From Daphnia carinata (taxonomy: Eukaryota > Arthropoda > Branchiopoda > Diplostraca > Daphniidae), in the NCBI RefSeq assembly GCF_022539665.2, contig NW_026712482.1:1-41029 (forward strand): a stretch of DNA of 41,029 nt. Reading direction: 5' to 3'. This document shows positions 39,997 to 41,029 of this stretch, piece after piece. Each line of letters begins with the position of its first letter. Position 1 is the first letter of the stretch. The position numbers and the translations under genes are program-made. The notes under the pieces are model-generated. The model was not told the DNA's origin, searched no databases, and was given only the letters and a program-made list of their open reading frames with translations.

Positions 39997-40607
39997 ACTG
40001 GCGAATGATGAGTGACTAGTTAAGAAACTTAACCAAGGGCCACAACAGGTGTTTAACAAATGGATAAGAAATTTATTTCCCCAATTCGTTTAAGCAAATT
40101 ACTTGTGTTCTGAATGTTACTTTACCCAAAGTGAGACTGGCAGACCGAAAGGAGATTCTTTTTACTTAACATACACTTATGAACACCGTCACCGTGATGG
40201 TAGGATTCAGCGACCTGGCAAGGCTTGCAGGGTTCTTTAGTGGAAATGTTTTGTACGATACTCCATTCAGTGAACCAAATTCCTTCCTCGAAATAGAAGG
40301 GATGCCTCCAGTCATTGCGGTAAGTGAAGTATTGTAGAAAAGACCACGCTTCGTCATCCGTTAAGACATCCCAAAGGTTTCTTTCTGTACAAACTCCACA
40401 CATTCCCATTTTGCAGCAATCTCCACTAAGCTAGTCTCCCACTTTGCGAAACGTTGCTGTATTGGCCTTAAATATGGATTGAGACAAAAGCTACCGACGT
40501 CAGGCCACTTGACTGCTGGCACGACCTCTAAGACCACACCATCACTCCAGTTAAACACGGCTTCAAAACCATTATCAATCAATGTTCTTTACGTTTCACG
40601 TTTTCAA

Positions 40608-40680
40608 TGAGCCTGCCAGGAGTCGAACCTGGAATCTCCTGATCCGTAGTCAGGCGCGTTATCCATTGCGCCACAAATCC
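40608..40680 (-). tRNA. tRNA-Arg (ACG), best-paired type
   Basis: Acceptor GGATTTG/CAGGCTC with G2-C71 Watson-Crick; T-loop TTCGACT; A73. Confidence 0.87.
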
Positions 40681-41029
40681 ACTGGCGAATGATGAGTGAC
40701 TAGTTAAGAAACTTAACCAAGGGCCACAACAGGTGTTTAACAAATGGATAAGAAATTTATTTCCCCAATTCGTTTAAGCAAATTACTTGTGTTCTGAATG
40801 TTACTTTACCCAAAGTGAGACTGGCAGACCGAAGGAGATTCTTTTTACTTAACATACACTTATGAACACCGTCACCGTGATGGTAGGATTCAGCGACCTG
40901 GCAAGGCTTGCAGGGTTCTTTAGTGGAAATGTTTTGTACGATACTCCATTCAGTGAACCAAATTCCTTCCTCGAAATAGAAGGGATGCCTCCAGTCATTG
41001 CGGTAAGTGAAGTATTGTAGAAAAGACCA

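Larger units (their letters stand above)
39983..41029. repeat. Right part of the 685-bp tandem array
   Basis: One and a half units. The unit next to the LTR has 95-codon ORF 40122-40409 with a Pro to Leu change and a GAAAGG variant, both shared with the scrambled unit at 1140-1475 left of element 1. Its ORF 1 (to 40582) has one A less near the start. The next unit lacks one G near 40833, which shifts its ORF 2. The window ends inside this unit. Confidence 0.93.

Overview
The window reads as repeat-rich nuclear DNA of an invertebrate animal, probably an arthropod, but nothing fixes the species. The evidence is a eukaryotic tRNA-Arg(ACG), AATAAA polyadenylation signals, a 60-nt GT-AG intron candidate, and two nearly identical retrovirus-like Ty3/gypsy (Metaviridae) elements. 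There is no bacterial or phage signal.

Layout. (1) 1-1139: edge of a tandem array of 685-bp units. Each complete unit carries, on the minus strand, a 73-nt tRNA-Arg(ACG), then two overlapping small ORFs (72 and 95 codons), then an AATAAA. (2) 1140-1534: a scrambled unit. (3) 1535-12547: retroelement copy 1, with a 5'-truncated LTR, gag, pol with one frameshift, an intact env, a 1-kb 3' region with two long A-tracts, a polypurine tract and a complete 3' LTR. (4) 12548-28991: exactly 24 further units plus 4 bp. (5) 28992-39982: retroelement copy 2, with two complete 418-bp LTRs, intact gag, pol and env each frameshifted, and a 4-bp TGGG target duplication. (6) 39983-41029: the array resumes. 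Both elements sit at the same base of the unit, inside the D-arm of a tRNA gene, so array plus element behaves as a higher-order repeat of about 27.4 kb.

How the element is put together. A primer-binding site lies 2 nt after the 5' LTR. A GTAAGT donor precedes the gag ATG and an AG acceptor directly abuts the env ATG, so a singly spliced env mRNA is predicted. Gag has an unusually long coiled coil, a capsid-type core, an Arg/Ser/Asp/Tyr-rich tail and one CCHC knuckle. Pol follows in the -1 frame (protease, RT, RNase H, integrase with a GPY/F-type end). Env has a signal peptide, two furin-type sites, two cysteine-rich modules patterned like ricin-B beta-trefoils between those sites, a helical region, a Cys-rich stalk and a membrane anchor.

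Most unusual points: a predicted antisense, intron-containing ORF lying between the two A-tracts of the 3' region; the two trefoil-like modules in Env; and a primer-binding site whose first 11 nt match the 3' end of one acceptor variant of the array tRNA, which is also the variant the element interrupts. Several copy-specific frameshifts fall in homopolymers and may be sequencing or assembly errors.
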